The notes under the pieces: model-generated | Seen by the model: only the letters and a program-made list of their open reading frames with translations | The model's database searches: none | What the model was told of the DNA's origin: nothing | Origin: Komagataeibacter xylinus | GTDB taxonomy: Bacteria; Pseudomonadota; Alphaproteobacteria; Acetobacterales; Acetobacteraceae | Length of the DNA stretch: 64,000 bases | Assembly: GCF_031081985.1 (NCBI RefSeq) | Contig: NZ_JARWSK010000003.1 | Location: 124,001 to 188,000, forward strand | Reading direction: 5' to 3' | Program-made: the position numbers and the translations under genes | In this document: positions 31,273-40,032 of the stretch, piece by piece | How the letters are laid out: every line of letters starts with the position of its first letter | How positions within the stretch are numbered: position 1 is the first letter of the stretch

Positions 31273-32727
31273 TTACTCCGCCACCTCGGCCTGTGCGGCC
31301 GTCATTTCTTCCAGCCATGCGTGCATCTGCGCTGCCGCATCGCGCCCATCGCGGATGGCCCACACCACAAGGCTGGCCCCGCGCACGATATCGCCTGCGG
31401 CAAACACGCCGGGCAGGCTGGTCATGAAGCTCTTGCGATCCACCATGAGCGTGCCCCAGCGCGAGACCTCAAGTTCCGGCTGGCCCCACAGCGTGGGCAG
31501 CGGCTCGGGGTCAAAGCCGAGCGCCTTGACCACGAGGTCGGCCTCGAGCGTGAACGCGCTGTCCTCCACCGGCTCGACCGACTGGCGGCCCGAGGCATCG
31601 GGCAGGCCCAGCTTCATGCGGCTGGCGCGCACGCCGCTCACATTGCCCTCGCCCTCGAACGCCTGCGGGGCTGCGAGCCAGACGAACTCGACGCCCTCTT
31701 CCTCGGCGTTCTTCACCTCGCGCACGGAACCGGGCATGTTGGCGCGGTCGCGGCGGTAGAGGCACTTCACCGACTTTGCCCCCTGCCGGATGGCGGTGCG
31801 CACGCAGTCCATGGCCGTATCGCCACCGCCAATGACCACGACCGACTTGCCTGCCGCATTCAGCGCGCCATTGTCATATTCGGCCACGCTGTCGCCCAGC
31901 GAGACGCGGTTCGAGGCGGTCAGGTAATCAAGCGCGCGCACGATGCCGCCCAGACCCGCGCCGGGGCCGCCAATGTCACGCGACTTGTACACGCCGGTTG
32001 CGATCAGCACGCCATCATGCCGCGCGCGCAGGGTGGAGAACGCGATGCTGTCCGCGCCGTCCGTATCGCCAATGCCCTTGCCGAGGTGGAACTGGATGCC
32101 CGATTCCACCAGCAGCTTATGCCGGCGCAGCACGATGTCCTTCTCCAGCTTGAAGCCGGGGATGCCATACATCAGCAGACCGCCGATGCGGTCATAGCGG
32201 TCATAGACATGGACCTGATAGCCCTGCTCGCGCAGTTGCACGGCTGCGGCAAGGCCACCGGGACCAGCACCGATGATGGCAACGCTCTCATCGCGCTCGG
32301 CCACCGGCCTGACCGGCTTGACCCAGCCATTATCGAAGGCGGTATCGGTAATGTAGCGCTCGACCGCGCCGATGGTGACGCTCTCGAACCCTTCCTCGAT
32401 CACGCAGTTGCCTTCGCACAGGCGGTCCTGCGGGCAGATGCGGCCACATATTTCGGGGAAGGTGTTGGTGGCGGAGGACAGTTCATATGCCTCCTCCATC
32501 CGCCCTGCCGCGGTCATCATCAGCCAGTCGGGGATGTTGTTGCCCAGCGGGCAGTGCACCGAGCAGAACGGCACGCCACACTGCGAGCAGCGCGAGGCCT
32601 GTGCCTCGGCCTTGGCGGGCACGAACTCATCGTAAATTTCGTTGAAGTCCTGGCGGCGCGCCTCGGCAGGCCGTTTGTCGGGCTGCTCCTGCGCCACGGA
32701 GACGAATTTCAGCATGCGCTCGGCCAT
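31273..32727 (-). CDS. gltD: Glutamate synthase (NADPH) small subunit
   Basis: GltD passes electrons from NADPH through FAD and 4Fe-4S clusters to GltB. The 484-residue protein has the N-terminal cysteine motif RCSQCGVPFCSVHCPLGN and a second set in EICGRICPQDRLCEGNC. The FAD-binding fold is IIGAGPGGLAAA and the NADPH fold VVIGGGDTAMDC. The C-terminal segment is GVFAAGDIVRGASLVVWAIRDG. The ATG at 32727 has AGGGG 8 bases upstream. gltD is first and gltB second in this operon, the reverse of the E. coli order. The 169 bases before it contain the terminator of the next gene and presumably the operon promoter. Confidence 0.97.
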   Translation of the reverse strand: MAERMLKFVSVAQEQPDKRPAEARRQDFNEIYDEFVPAKAEAQASRCSQCGVPFCSVHCPLGNNIPDWLMMTAAGRMEEAYELSSATNTFPEICGRICPQDRLCEGNCVIEEGFESVTIGAVERYITDTAFDNGWVKPVRPVAERDESVAIIGAGPGGLAAAVQLREQGYQVHVYDRYDRIGGLLMYGIPGFKLEKDIVLRRHKLLVESGIQFHLGKGIGDTDGADSIAFSTLRARHDGVLIATGVYKSRDIGGPGAGLGGIVRALDYLTASNRVSLGDSVAEYDNGALNAAGKSVVVIGGGDTAMDCVRTAIRQGAKSVKCLYRRDRANMPGSVREVKNAEEEGVEFVWLAAPQAFEGEGNVSGVRASRMKLGLPDASGRQSVEPVEDSAFTLEADLVVKALGFDPEPLPTLWGQPELEVSRWGTLMVDRKSFMTSLPGVFAAGDIVRGASLVVWAIRDGRDAAAQMHAWLEEMTAAQAEVAE

Positions 32728-32852
32728 CGGTCTGCCCCTGGTCTGCATAATGGAAGGAAGGCGTCAGGCGCGGCGTACGCGCCCGGTGGTTCGCACATGA
32801 CCTACGCAACACCTGGCCCAAAGAAAAGACAGCAGTACTGACCTTAATGTAC

Positions 32853-32890
32853 AAAAAGACTAGAAATACGCGGAATTCCCCGCTTCCGCG
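32853..32890 (-). terminator. Intrinsic terminator after NDUFA9-like gene
   Basis: On the minus strand a 7-bp stem (CGCGGAA with TTCCGCG, 8-base loop) follows 7 bases after the stop codon, and then comes a T-rich stretch ending in TTTTT at 32853-32857. It is placed to end the NDUFA9-like transcript before the gltD-gltB operon. Confidence 0.65.
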
Positions 32891-32896
32891 CCGAAA

Positions 32897-33790
32897 TCAG
32901 TCCAGCACCAGATCCATGGGCGAGGGGGTTATGCCCAGCATCTCGAGCGTGCGGGCGCCGGGCGCCACGACGTTATCGACATAAAGCAGCCTGACCTGAT
33001 CGCGCGTGAGCAGCTTGCCCGGCAGGCGCTCGAACACGCTGGCCTGAAGGGTGGCGAGCCAGCGCGGCACCTCGATGAGCGGGCGCGGATGACCGCCCCA
33101 CCGCGCGGCCCAGGCCACGAGCTGGCGCATGGTCATGACCACGGGGCCGCCGAACTCGAAGATGGCGCCCTCCATACCCTCGCCCGCAGCGATGCGCAGC
33201 ATGCCCTCGGCCACATCGCCCACCCATACGGGCTGGAAGCGGGTGGCCGGGCCAAACACCGGCACCACCGGCATGAAACGCGCCATGCGGGCGAACATGG
33301 CGGGAATGGCCCCTTCCACACCAAAAATGAGCGAGGGCCGGACAATGACCGCCTGTGGCATGTGGCGGCTGACGGCGGCCTCCCCCTCGCCCTTGCTGCG
33401 GGCATAGGCCGATGGGCTGTTCACGTCCGCGCCAATGGCCGAGACATGGATCAGCCGCCCGACACCGGCGGCAGCACTGATCCGCGCCACCCTTGCCGCG
33501 CCCGCCACATGGATCGCCTCGAACGTTGCCGCCCCGTGCGGGGAAAGGATTCCCACAAGGTTGATGACCAGCGTGCTGCCCTCGATGGCGGCGACGCAGG
33601 CCGCCTCATCGGTAACGGAGGCGACAACGGGCACCACCTGCCCCACATCACCGAGCATGCGCAGGGTCGTGGCATGCGCCGCCGTGCGGCCTGCCACGCG
33701 CACCACGTAGCCGGCCCGCGCCAGTCGCCCCACCACGGAGCGGCCCACGAATCCGCTCCCGCCAAACACCGTTGCCACCTTGCGCGCCAT
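32897..33790 (-). CDS. NDUFA9-like SDR-family NAD(P)-binding protein
   Basis: A 297-residue atypical short-chain dehydrogenase similar to the complex I accessory subunit NDUFA9 (39 kDa). The Rossmann motif VFGGSGFVGRSVVGRLARAG is near the N-terminus and the family segments STLVINLVGIL, LIHVSAIGAD and the catalytic-site-like SAYARSKGEGE follow. Bacterial members may bind NADPH and help complex I assembly or quinone biology; the role is not proven. Two starts have good ribosome sites: 33790 (AGGAG 6 bases upstream, used here) and 33814. No nuo genes are in the window. It diverges from tRNA-Leu. Confidence 0.85.
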   Translation of the reverse strand: MARKVATVFGGSGFVGRSVVGRLARAGYVVRVAGRTAAHATTLRMLGDVGQVVPVVASVTDEAACVAAIEGSTLVINLVGILSPHGAATFEAIHVAGAARVARISAAAGVGRLIHVSAIGADVNSPSAYARSKGEGEAAVSRHMPQAVIVRPSLIFGVEGAIPAMFARMARFMPVVPVFGPATRFQPVWVGDVAEGMLRIAAGEGMEGAIFEFGGPVVMTMRQLVAWAARWGGHPRPLIEVPRWLATLQASVFERLPGKLLTRDQVRLLYVDNVVAPGARTLEMLGITPSPMDLVLD

Positions 33791-33955
33791 GTCCTGCTCC
33801 TGCCCGTGATCCATATCGTTCTCCGGCTCCTTGTTCTCGCATCTTTTGCAAACGGCTTCCCAGCCATTTCGTTTGCGCAGCCATGCCGGGCAGCCCGCGC
33901 CGGACCACGGAACGAAAAAAAATGCGCCTGATTTCAAAAAAATGGATTTCCCCTG

Positions 33956-33984
33956 TTGACCGCCCCCGCAGGCCGGACTAAACA
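33956..33984 (+). promoter_or_regulatory. Sigma-70-type promoter of tRNA-Leu
   Basis: A -35 box TTGACC (33956-33961), a 17-base spacer and a -10 box TAAACA (33979-33984). This places transcription start about 35 bases before the tRNA. There is a GC-rich stretch between -10 and the tRNA, as expected for stable RNA promoters. Confidence 0.7.
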
Positions 33985-34026
33985 GCGCTCACACCACCCC
34001 GGCGGCCTCCGCTGGGGAGCCTCTGA

Positions 34027-34113
34027 GCCCAGATGGCGGAATTGGTAGACGCGCAGGTTTCAGGTACCTGTGGCCGCAAGGTCGTGGAAGTTCGAGTCTT
34101 CTTCTGGGCACCA
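34027..34113 (+). tRNA. tRNA-Leu (anticodon CAG)
   Basis: The acceptor stem GCCCAGA (34027-34033) pairs with TCTGGGC (34103-34109), followed by A and an encoded CCA (34111-34113). The anticodon stem CAGGT/ACCTG holds the loop TTCAGGT with anticodon CAG, which reads CUG, the dominant leucine codon in this GC-rich genome. A long variable arm, typical of class II tRNA-Leu, lies between the anticodon stem and the T arm (GTTCGAGTC loop region). It has its own promoter and terminator. Confidence 0.96.
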
Positions 34114-34153
34114 TCTCTCAAAACTGAATAGCATTCCCCTCCGGGGGCGATCA

Positions 34154-34189
34154 GGACAGCCCATTACGGGCCTGTCCCGTTATCTTTTT
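34154..34189 (+). terminator. Intrinsic terminator after tRNA-Leu
   Basis: The inverted repeat GGACAGCCC / GGGCCTGTCC (one unpaired base) with loop ATTAC is followed by CGTTATCTTTTT. It lies 40 bases after the tRNA 3' end. The rest of the gap up to 34352 shows no feature I can name. Confidence 0.75.
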
Positions 34190-34352
34190 GCCTGTTCCGC
34201 AGCCGGAATTGGTGTAAACCGCCCCGAACACACCCTTCACGGCCCTGGCCCCCGGGCACAGGCAGGCGTTACGACACAACGGATTGCCCTGCTTGCGGTT
34301 GCGTTGCAGACCTGCCACCGTGAATTCAATTGCGTGACGGAGCATTTTACAT

Positions 34353-35000
34353 ATGGCCACAAGCCCATCACCCGACGCCATTCACTTCTATCGTGGCGAC
34401 CTGCCCGCGCATGTCACCTTCAGTGGCAGTGTTGCGGTGGATACGGAAACGATGGGCCTCAACCCGCACCGTGACCGGCTGTGCCTCGTGCAGCTTTCGG
34501 GCGGGGATGGCCATGCCCACCTGGTGCAGATGCCAAAAGGCGCCAGGGCCGCCGACTGCCCCAACCTCGTGCGCGTGCTGGCTGACCCTGCTCTGCCCAA
34601 GCTCATGCATTTCGCCCGTTTTGACGTGGCCATCCTGCAGCACACGCTGGGCATTACGGTGGCCCCCGCCATCTGCACCAAGATCGCCTCAAAACTGGTG
34701 CGCACCTATACCGACCGCCACGGCTTGGCCCATCTGTGCCGCGAACTGCTGGGCGTGGAACTGAGCAAGCAGCAGCAGTCATCGGACTGGGGGGCACCAG
34801 AACTCAGGCCCGAGCAACTGGCCTATGCCGCCTCCGACGTGCTGTACCTGCATGCCCTGTGGGCGAAGCTCGAAGCCCTGCTGCACCGCGAGGGGCGGCG
34901 TGAACTGGCGCAGGCCTGCTACGATTTTCTGCCCACGCGCGCGCGGCTTGATATACTGGGCTACGAGGATCCTGATATTTTCGCGCATCGGGCCGCCTGA
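34353..35000 (+). CDS. RNase D-like 3'-5' exonuclease (single catalytic domain)
   Basis: A 215-residue DEDDy exonuclease of the RNase D family. The catalytic residues are visible: D30 and E32 (VAVDTETMGL), D91 (FARFDVA), Y158 and D162 (AYAASDVLYL). It lacks the HRDC domains of E. coli RNase D, like many short alphaproteobacterial versions thought to trim stable RNAs. It starts 239 bases after tRNA-Leu and 52 bases before kdsD on the same strand, so it may be the first gene of the kdsD-lpt operon. Confidence 0.92.
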   Translation: MATSPSPDAIHFYRGDLPAHVTFSGSVAVDTETMGLNPHRDRLCLVQLSGGDGHAHLVQMPKGARAADCPNLVRVLADPALPKLMHFARFDVAILQHTLGITVAPAICTKIASKLVRTYTDRHGLAHLCRELLGVELSKQQQSSDWGAPELRPEQLAYAASDVLYLHALWAKLEALLHREGRRELAQACYDFLPTRARLDILGYEDPDIFAHRAA

Positions 35001-35052
35001 TGCCCCATGCCCGGTTTGACCGGGAACCCATTCAGACCGATACAGATCGTGC

Positions 35053-36099
35053 ATGAATAGCAGCCCCCTTCCCCCACCCTCCGCCACGGGCGATGACGCA
35101 GGCCAGCCCGCGCGCATGCTGCGCGAGGCCCGTGCCGTGCTGCACGCCGAATCCGCCGGGCTGCAGGCCATGATCGCCGCGATGGAAGACGGCAATGCGG
35201 GCGATGGCGGGCTCGGGGCGGCCTTCATCGCGGCGGTCGAGGGCATCTGGTCGGACAACCGGCGCGTGGTGGTGACCGGCATGGGCAAGTCGGGCCATAT
35301 CGGGCGCAAGATCCAGGCCACCCTTGCCTCGACCGGCACGCCCGCCATTTTCGTGCATCCGGCCGAGGCCTCGCACGGGGATCTGGGCATGCTGCAGAAG
35401 GGCGATGCGGTGCTGGCCATATCCAATTCCGGCGAAACGGCGGAAATGGCCGACATCATCTCGCATGCCCGCCGCTTCGGGCTGCTGCTCATCGCCATGA
35501 CCGCGCGCGCGGGCTCCACGCTGGCGCAGGCGGCCGATATCGTGCTGCTGCTGCCCGATGCCCCCGAGGCCTGCCCCATCGGCCTCGCGCCGACCACCAG
35601 CTCCACCATGCAGCTTGCGCTGGGCGATGCGCTGGCCATCGTGCTGCTCCAGCGCCGTGGCTTCAGCGCCAGTGACTTTGGCATCTTTCACCCCGGCGGG
35701 CGGCTGGGCACAAGGCTGCGCCGGGTGCGCGAGCTGATGCATGTGGGCGAGAGCATGCCGCTCGGCCCGCCTGACATGGAACTGCGCCGCGTGATCGTGG
35801 AAATGACCCGCAAGGCCTTTGGCTGCATGGGCGTGGTGGATGCGCAGGGCCGCCTGCTCGGCCTGATTACCGACCACGACCTGCGCCTGGCCCTGGGCCG
35901 CGACCTTGACCACACCCTTGCCGCGGACATCATGAACCCCACGCCCCAGACCATCGGCCCCGACCTGCTGGCCGCCGAGGCGCTGCGGGTCATGAACGAC
36001 CGCCCGCGCCCGATCTCGAGCATTTTCGCCCTTGATGAAGGAGGGCATGCGGTGGGCATCCTTCACCTTCACGACCTGCTGCGCGCGGGCATTGCATGA
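35053..36099 (+). CDS. kdsD: Arabinose-5-phosphate isomerase
   Basis: KdsD converts ribulose 5-phosphate to arabinose 5-phosphate, the first committed step towards KDO in LPS core. The 348-residue protein has an N-terminal SIS domain (VVVTGMGKSGHIGRKIQAT, FVHPAEASHGDLGM, ISNSGETAEM) and two C-terminal CBS domains (starting near LMHVGESMPL and DIMNPTPQTI). The order kdsD-lptC-lptA-lptB is the standard LPS-supply operon. Its stop overlaps the lptC start in an ATGA junction. Confidence 0.97.
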   Translation: MNSSPLPPPSATGDDAGQPARMLREARAVLHAESAGLQAMIAAMEDGNAGDGGLGAAFIAAVEGIWSDNRRVVVTGMGKSGHIGRKIQATLASTGTPAIFVHPAEASHGDLGMLQKGDAVLAISNSGETAEMADIISHARRFGLLLIAMTARAGSTLAQAADIVLLLPDAPEACPIGLAPTTSSTMQLALGDALAIVLLQRRGFSASDFGIFHPGGRLGTRLRRVRELMHVGESMPLGPPDMELRRVIVEMTRKAFGCMGVVDAQGRLLGLITDHDLRLALGRDLDHTLAADIMNPTPQTIGPDLLAAEALRVMNDRPRPISSIFALDEGGHAVGILHLHDLLRAGIA

Positions 36100-36833
36100 C
36101 CGACCGCCCCGAAGACAGGGACGACAACACCGATCCCGACACCATCCAGCGCGAGGATTATGCCCGCAGCGCCGCCGATATCGAGCGCCAGCGCAGCATA
36201 TTCGACCAGGGCGCGCGCATTCGCCTGCTGCCCAACGCCGCCGACCAGGCGCGCAGGCAGGCCATCATGCGCTCGGCCAAGTGGATGCTGCCGCTGTTCG
36301 CCCTCGTGCTGCTCGGCTCGATTGCCGCATGGCCCGCCGTCGAGCGCGCCGTGATCATGCATACCGGCACCATGGCGCAGATGAGCCGCGTGCGCGTGAA
36401 AAGCGGCAGCATGCTCAACCCCACCTATCGTGGCCTCGACGAGCATGGCCGCCCCTACATGATCACCGCCGACGAGGCCCGCCAGGTCGACCCCGAGCGC
36501 ATCGACCTGAGCAATCCCGCAGCCGATACCCTGACCGATAACGGCAACTGGCTGTATGTGACCGCGCGCGACGGCGTGTATATGCAGCATACCCAACTGC
36601 TGGACCTGACGCGTGACGTCACCCTCTATCGCAATGACGGAACCCTCATGCTCAGCCCCACCGCCGATGTCGACATGCGCCACAACATCATCGTAACCGA
36701 TAGCTGGGTCCATGCCGAAGGCCCGGTGGGCGTGCTCGACGCGCGTGGCGGCATGGTGGATACACGCGGCGGCATCATGCTGTTTCGCGGTCCGGGCCGC
36801 ATGATCCTCAATGCAGCGGAAAGATCGAACTGA
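36096..36833 (+). CDS. lptC: LPS export ABC transporter periplasmic protein LptC
   Basis: LptC is the bitopic inner-membrane protein that receives LPS from LptBFG and passes it to LptA. The 245-residue protein has a charged cytoplasmic N-terminus of about 60 residues, one membrane span (WMLPLFALVLLGSIAAWPAV) and a periplasmic OstA-like beta-jellyroll with repeated short strands such as NPTYRGLDEHGRPYMITADEA. The long N-terminal tail is common in alphaproteobacteria. It overlaps kdsD by 4 bases and meets lptA at a shared base (TGATGG). Confidence 0.92.
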   Translation: MTDRPEDRDDNTDPDTIQREDYARSAADIERQRSIFDQGARIRLLPNAADQARRQAIMRSAKWMLPLFALVLLGSIAAWPAVERAVIMHTGTMAQMSRVRVKSGSMLNPTYRGLDEHGRPYMITADEARQVDPERIDLSNPAADTLTDNGNWLYVTARDGVYMQHTQLLDLTRDVTLYRNDGTLMLSPTADVDMRHNIIVTDSWVHAEGPVGVLDARGGMVDTRGGIMLFRGPGRMILNAAERSN

Positions 36834-38185
36834 TGGCGCGCCTCTTCCCTCACCTGCCGCTTGGCGGCGTCCTGCTCGGGCTGGTGGCGGCTGGCCCCGC
36901 CATGGCGCAGGGGCTCGACATGTCGCACGGCCAGCAGATCAATGTCACCGCAGCAGGCGGCTTCGATTGGGACCAGAACGCGCAGACCGTCACCGCCTAT
37001 GACCGCGCCCAGGCCATCCGGGGCGACGTGACCGTGCGTGGCGACAAACTCATCGCCTTCTACCGCAAGAAGGCTGCCACGACACCCGCGCCAGGGCAGG
37101 CCACCCCCGGCGCAACCACGCCCGCCACGCCGGGCACGCAGGCCGCGGGCAAGCCGCCCGGCCCCGACGCGCCGCTTGCCGCCCATCTTGGCGTCGCCCC
37201 CCCGCCCGAGACACGCAGGCCCCATATCGTCGATGACACGCCCGCCGGCGCCACGAGCACGCCGGCACCGGCCGGCACGCCCGACGCCACGGCCTCCGCC
37301 AGCGACCCGGACGTGGATACGAGCCTCGCCACCCCGTCTGACACACTGCCTCAGGACCTGCCCATTCCTGACCGGCCCGACCCCATCGGCGCGCCCGGCA
37401 ATGGCCCCGCCAGCGGGCCTGCGGGCACGGCGCAAGGGACAGCACCGGGGGCGGCACAGGGTGATGCGGCAGGCGGCGGCGCAAGCGATGGCGGCGGGTC
37501 GAGCGAGGTTTACCGCCTTGAAGCCATCGGCCACGTGCATGCCTTCAACCTCAATGACCAGGCCTGGGGCGACCATGCGGTCTATGACGTCGATCAGGCC
37601 ATTCTGGTCATGACCGGCGAACACCTGAAGATGACTGCCCCGCAGGATATCCTGACCGCGCGCGACGTGCTGGAATACCATTCGCACGAGCACATGTCGG
37701 TTGCGCGCGGCAACGCCACCATGACCACAAATGACGGCCGCCAGATCCGCGCCGACGTGCTGGTGGGCTACGACAAGCCCAAGACGCAGCGCAGCAACAA
37801 GCGCAAGGAATGGCGCCAGACCCACCCCAACGGCAAGAACCCCCTGCCTGATGACGCCACCTCGCCGGAGGACGCGGCAGCGGATGACAAGCCCTCCCCC
37901 GGCGCGGGCACGATGGACCATGTCGATGCCTTCGGCCACATCATCATCCGCACGCGCACCGAGACCATAACCGGGGATCGCGGCGTGTACGTGCCCGATA
38001 CGGGCATTGCCCGACTGGTGGGCAACGTGCATATCACCCGTGGGGAAAATCAGGTCAGCGGCACATCGGCCATCGTGAACCTGCATACCGATATCTCGAC
38101 CCTAACCGACAACCCCGGCTCGCGCGTGAGTGGCCTGGTCATTCCCAACCAGGCTGGCAAAGGTGGCAAGGTACAAGACAAATGA
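36833..38185 (+). CDS. lptA: LPS transport periplasmic protein LptA with large low-complexity insertions
   Basis: LptA forms the periplasmic bridge that carries LPS to the outer membrane. This copy has 450 residues, about twice the usual 180-250. A signal peptide occupies about residues 1-25 (ending AMAQG). The first OstA strands (residues 34-80: INVTAAGGFDWDQNAQTVTA) and the main OstA block (225-315 and 361-440, e.g. LIAFYR, NVHITRGENQVSG) are separated by a Pro/Ala/Thr/Gly-rich stretch (about 81-224). A second, charged insertion lies at about 316-360 (KTQRSNKRKEWRQT onward). The frame is open and GC use is like the neighbours, so this is not a frameshift artefact. It overlaps lptB by 4 bases. 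Confidence 0.88.
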   Translation: MARLFPHLPLGGVLLGLVAAGPAMAQGLDMSHGQQINVTAAGGFDWDQNAQTVTAYDRAQAIRGDVTVRGDKLIAFYRKKAATTPAPGQATPGATTPATPGTQAAGKPPGPDAPLAAHLGVAPPPETRRPHIVDDTPAGATSTPAPAGTPDATASASDPDVDTSLATPSDTLPQDLPIPDRPDPIGAPGNGPASGPAGTAQGTAPGAAQGDAAGGGASDGGGSSEVYRLEAIGHVHAFNLNDQAWGDHAVYDVDQAILVMTGEHLKMTAPQDILTARDVLEYHSHEHMSVARGNATMTTNDGRQIRADVLVGYDKPKTQRSNKRKEWRQTHPNGKNPLPDDATSPEDAAADDKPSPGAGTMDHVDAFGHIIIRTRTETITGDRGVYVPDTGIARLVGNVHITRGENQVSGTSAIVNLHTDISTLTDNPGSRVSGLVIPNQAGKGGKVQDK

Positions 38186-38964
38186 ACATGACCCCCCCGA
38201 CCGATGGCCCCGACACCACGGAACTGCCCATTCCCGCGCCCTCGGCCGGGTTGATCGCCAGTGGAATCGGCAAGAGCTACAAGAAGCGGCAGGTGGTGCG
38301 TGACGTATCGCTGCAGGTGCAGCGCGGCGAGGCCGTGGCCCTGCTTGGCCCCAATGGCGCGGGCAAGACCACCAGCTTCTACATGATCGTGGGGCTGGTG
38401 CGCCCCGACATGGGCACCATCACGCTCGATGGCGCGGACATCACCCAACTGCCCATGTATCGCCGCGCGCGCATGGGCATTGGCTACCTGCCGCAGGAGT
38501 CGAGCATCTTTCGCGGGCTCAATGTCGAACAGAACATCATGGCCGCCCTCGAGATCGTGGAACCCGACCCCGACCGCCGCCAGACCATGCTTGACGGGCT
38601 GCTGGGCGAATTCGGCATAACCCGGCTGCGGCATTCCTCCTCGCTCGCCCTTTCGGGTGGTGAGCGGCGACGGCTTGAAATCGCCCGCGCGCTGGCCAGC
38701 CAGCCGCATTACATCCTGCTTGACGAGCCGCTGGCGGGCATCGACCCCATTGCGGTGGGCGAGATCCGCGACCTCGTGGCCCACCTCAAGGACCGGGGCA
38801 TTGGCGTGCTGATTACCGACCATAACGTGCGCGAGACGCTGGAAGTGATCGACCGCGCCTACATCATGCATAGCGGGCAGGTGCTGACCGAGGGGCGGCC
38901 AGAGGAAATCGTGGCCAACGAGGACGTGCGCCGCGTCTATCTGGGTGAAAAATTCACTCTCTGA
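38182..38964 (+). CDS. lptB: LPS export ABC transporter ATPase LptB
   Basis: LptB powers LPS extraction from the inner membrane with LptF and LptG, which are not in this window. The 260-residue ATPase has Walker A GPNGAGKTTSF, the LptB-typical YLPQESSIFRGLNVEQN segment, signature LSGGERRRLEIARAL, Walker B YILLDEPLAGIDP and the switch histidine in LITDHNVRET. The N-terminus has an extra ~25 Pro-rich residues. In many proteobacteria rpoN follows; here a 400-base gap with repeat copy C and then hpf follow. Confidence 0.97.
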   Translation: MNMTPPTDGPDTTELPIPAPSAGLIASGIGKSYKKRQVVRDVSLQVQRGEAVALLGPNGAGKTTSFYMIVGLVRPDMGTITLDGADITQLPMYRRARMGIGYLPQESSIFRGLNVEQNIMAALEIVEPDPDRRQTMLDGLLGEFGITRLRHSSSLALSGGERRRLEIARALASQPHYILLDEPLAGIDPIAVGEIRDLVAHLKDRGIGVLITDHNVRETLEVIDRAYIMHSGQVLTEGRPEEIVANEDVRRVYLGEKFTL

Positions 38965-39364
38965 CCCACTACTTGCATAAAATCATAAAAGTTTCGGGGT
39001 GCCGCCTGTTTTCAAAAAGGCGGTGTTCTCTCGAAGCTTTTTGAAAAAAGCTTCACCAAAAACGTCTTCTGGTCCTGACTTCCCTACCAGAAACCAACCC
39101 CTGTATTCGTTACGATTTGCGCAAGGGGCTGGCGCAAAAAAAAGCACCGTTCCCCCATGCAAGGAAAGCATGGACAGCGAGGGGGCAACCATGCCCAAAT
39201 ACATCCGTTCGCTGTCATGTGCCCCACGGGCACGACGCAACAGCCACTGTCACGCAGGCCTTGCGGGAAGGATCGTTTCTTTTAATCCATAGCCATTTGC
39301 TCAAAGCACGTCTTCCTTCTGCCCGTAAGCCACCGCGTTACGATCATGTAAGGAGTTGCCCCTT
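38965..39364. other. 400-base gene-free region between lptB and hpf
   Basis: No convincing gene. The first part holds repeat copy C (38984-39064). The rest is more AT-rich than neighbouring genes and contains a TTGCGC/GCGCAA inverted repeat (39117-39138) next to an A run. A good Shine-Dalgarno (AAGGAG, 39350-39355) for hpf is at its end. I found no remnant resembling sigma-54 (rpoN), which is often encoded here. A 33-codon ORF at 39191-39292 is too short to call. Confidence 0.7.
38984..39064 (+). repeat. Dispersed palindromic repeat, full copy C
   Basis: Same orientation as copy B. CATAAAAGTTTCGGGGTGCC leads into a GCCGCC...GGCGG hairpin (bulged compared with B), then CGAAGCTTTTTGAAAA and GCTTCACCAAAAACG. 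It starts 20 bases after the lptB stop and may terminate the kdsD-lpt transcript. Confidence 0.85.
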
Positions 39365-39985
39365 ATGCACATCAGTGTCGCCGGAAAGCAGATCGCCCTG
39401 TCCGATGCCCTGAAACACAGGGTAAGCGCCCATCTGGACCGCATATCGGAAAAATATTTCGGACAGGCCATGGAAGCCCGCGTCACCTTCAGCCGCGCGC
39501 GCTCGTTCTTTACATGCGACATCAACCTCCATGCCTCGCGCGGGCTGACCCTGCGCGGCGAAGGCGAGGCCGCCGATGCCCATTCGGCCTTTGATGATGC
39601 CGCCGAGCATATTGCAAGCCGCCTGCGCCGCTACCACCGCAAGGCCACAAAGCATGGCCACCAGAAAGCCCGCCAGCAGGTGCCCGAGGTGGGGCGCGGC
39701 TATGTCCTGCGCCCCGGCATGCCCACCCTTTCCGCCACGGAAGACGATGCCACGCTCGAGGATGAGGACAGCGCGCTGCCCGCAACCGGCCCCTACGCCA
39801 CCATCATTGCCGAGCACCCGACCGAGATCCCGACCCTGAGCGTGAGCGAGGCGGTCATGCGGCTGGACCTGGCCGACTGCCAGATCCAACTCTTCCGCAA
39901 CAGCACGACCGAGGCGATCAACGTGCTCTATCGCCGCCCTGACGGCAATATCGGCTGGCTCGACCCCTCGCTGCGCCCCAACTGA
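39365..39985 (+). CDS. hpf: Ribosome hibernation promoting factor, long form
   Basis: HPF binds the 30S decoding centre in stationary phase and, in its long form, dimerises 70S ribosomes into 100S. The 206-residue protein has an N-terminal S30AE domain (MHISVAGKQIALSDALKHRV ... ASRLRRYHRK) and the C-terminal dimerisation domain (IPTLSVSEAVMRLDL ... YRRPDGNIGWLDP). The ATG at 39365 has AAGGAG 9 bases upstream; an in-frame TTG 9 bases earlier is too close to it. Many proteobacteria have rpoN before and ptsN after hpf; neither is here. Confidence 0.95.
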   Translation: MHISVAGKQIALSDALKHRVSAHLDRISEKYFGQAMEARVTFSRARSFFTCDINLHASRGLTLRGEGEAADAHSAFDDAAEHIASRLRRYHRKATKHGHQKARQQVPEVGRGYVLRPGMPTLSATEDDATLEDEDSALPATGPYATIIAEHPTEIPTLSVSEAVMRLDLADCQIQLFRNSTTEAINVLYRRPDGNIGWLDPSLRPN

Positions 39986-40032
39986 CCCCTGACCGGCAGC
40001 GCCCCTTACGGGGCCTGCCTCCTCCAACGAAA

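Noticed and set aside
39191-39292. 33-codon ORF with a GAGGGGG motif upstream, in the lptB-hpf gap
   Set aside because: Too short and without similarity or hydrophobic pattern; conservation in relatives would be needed.
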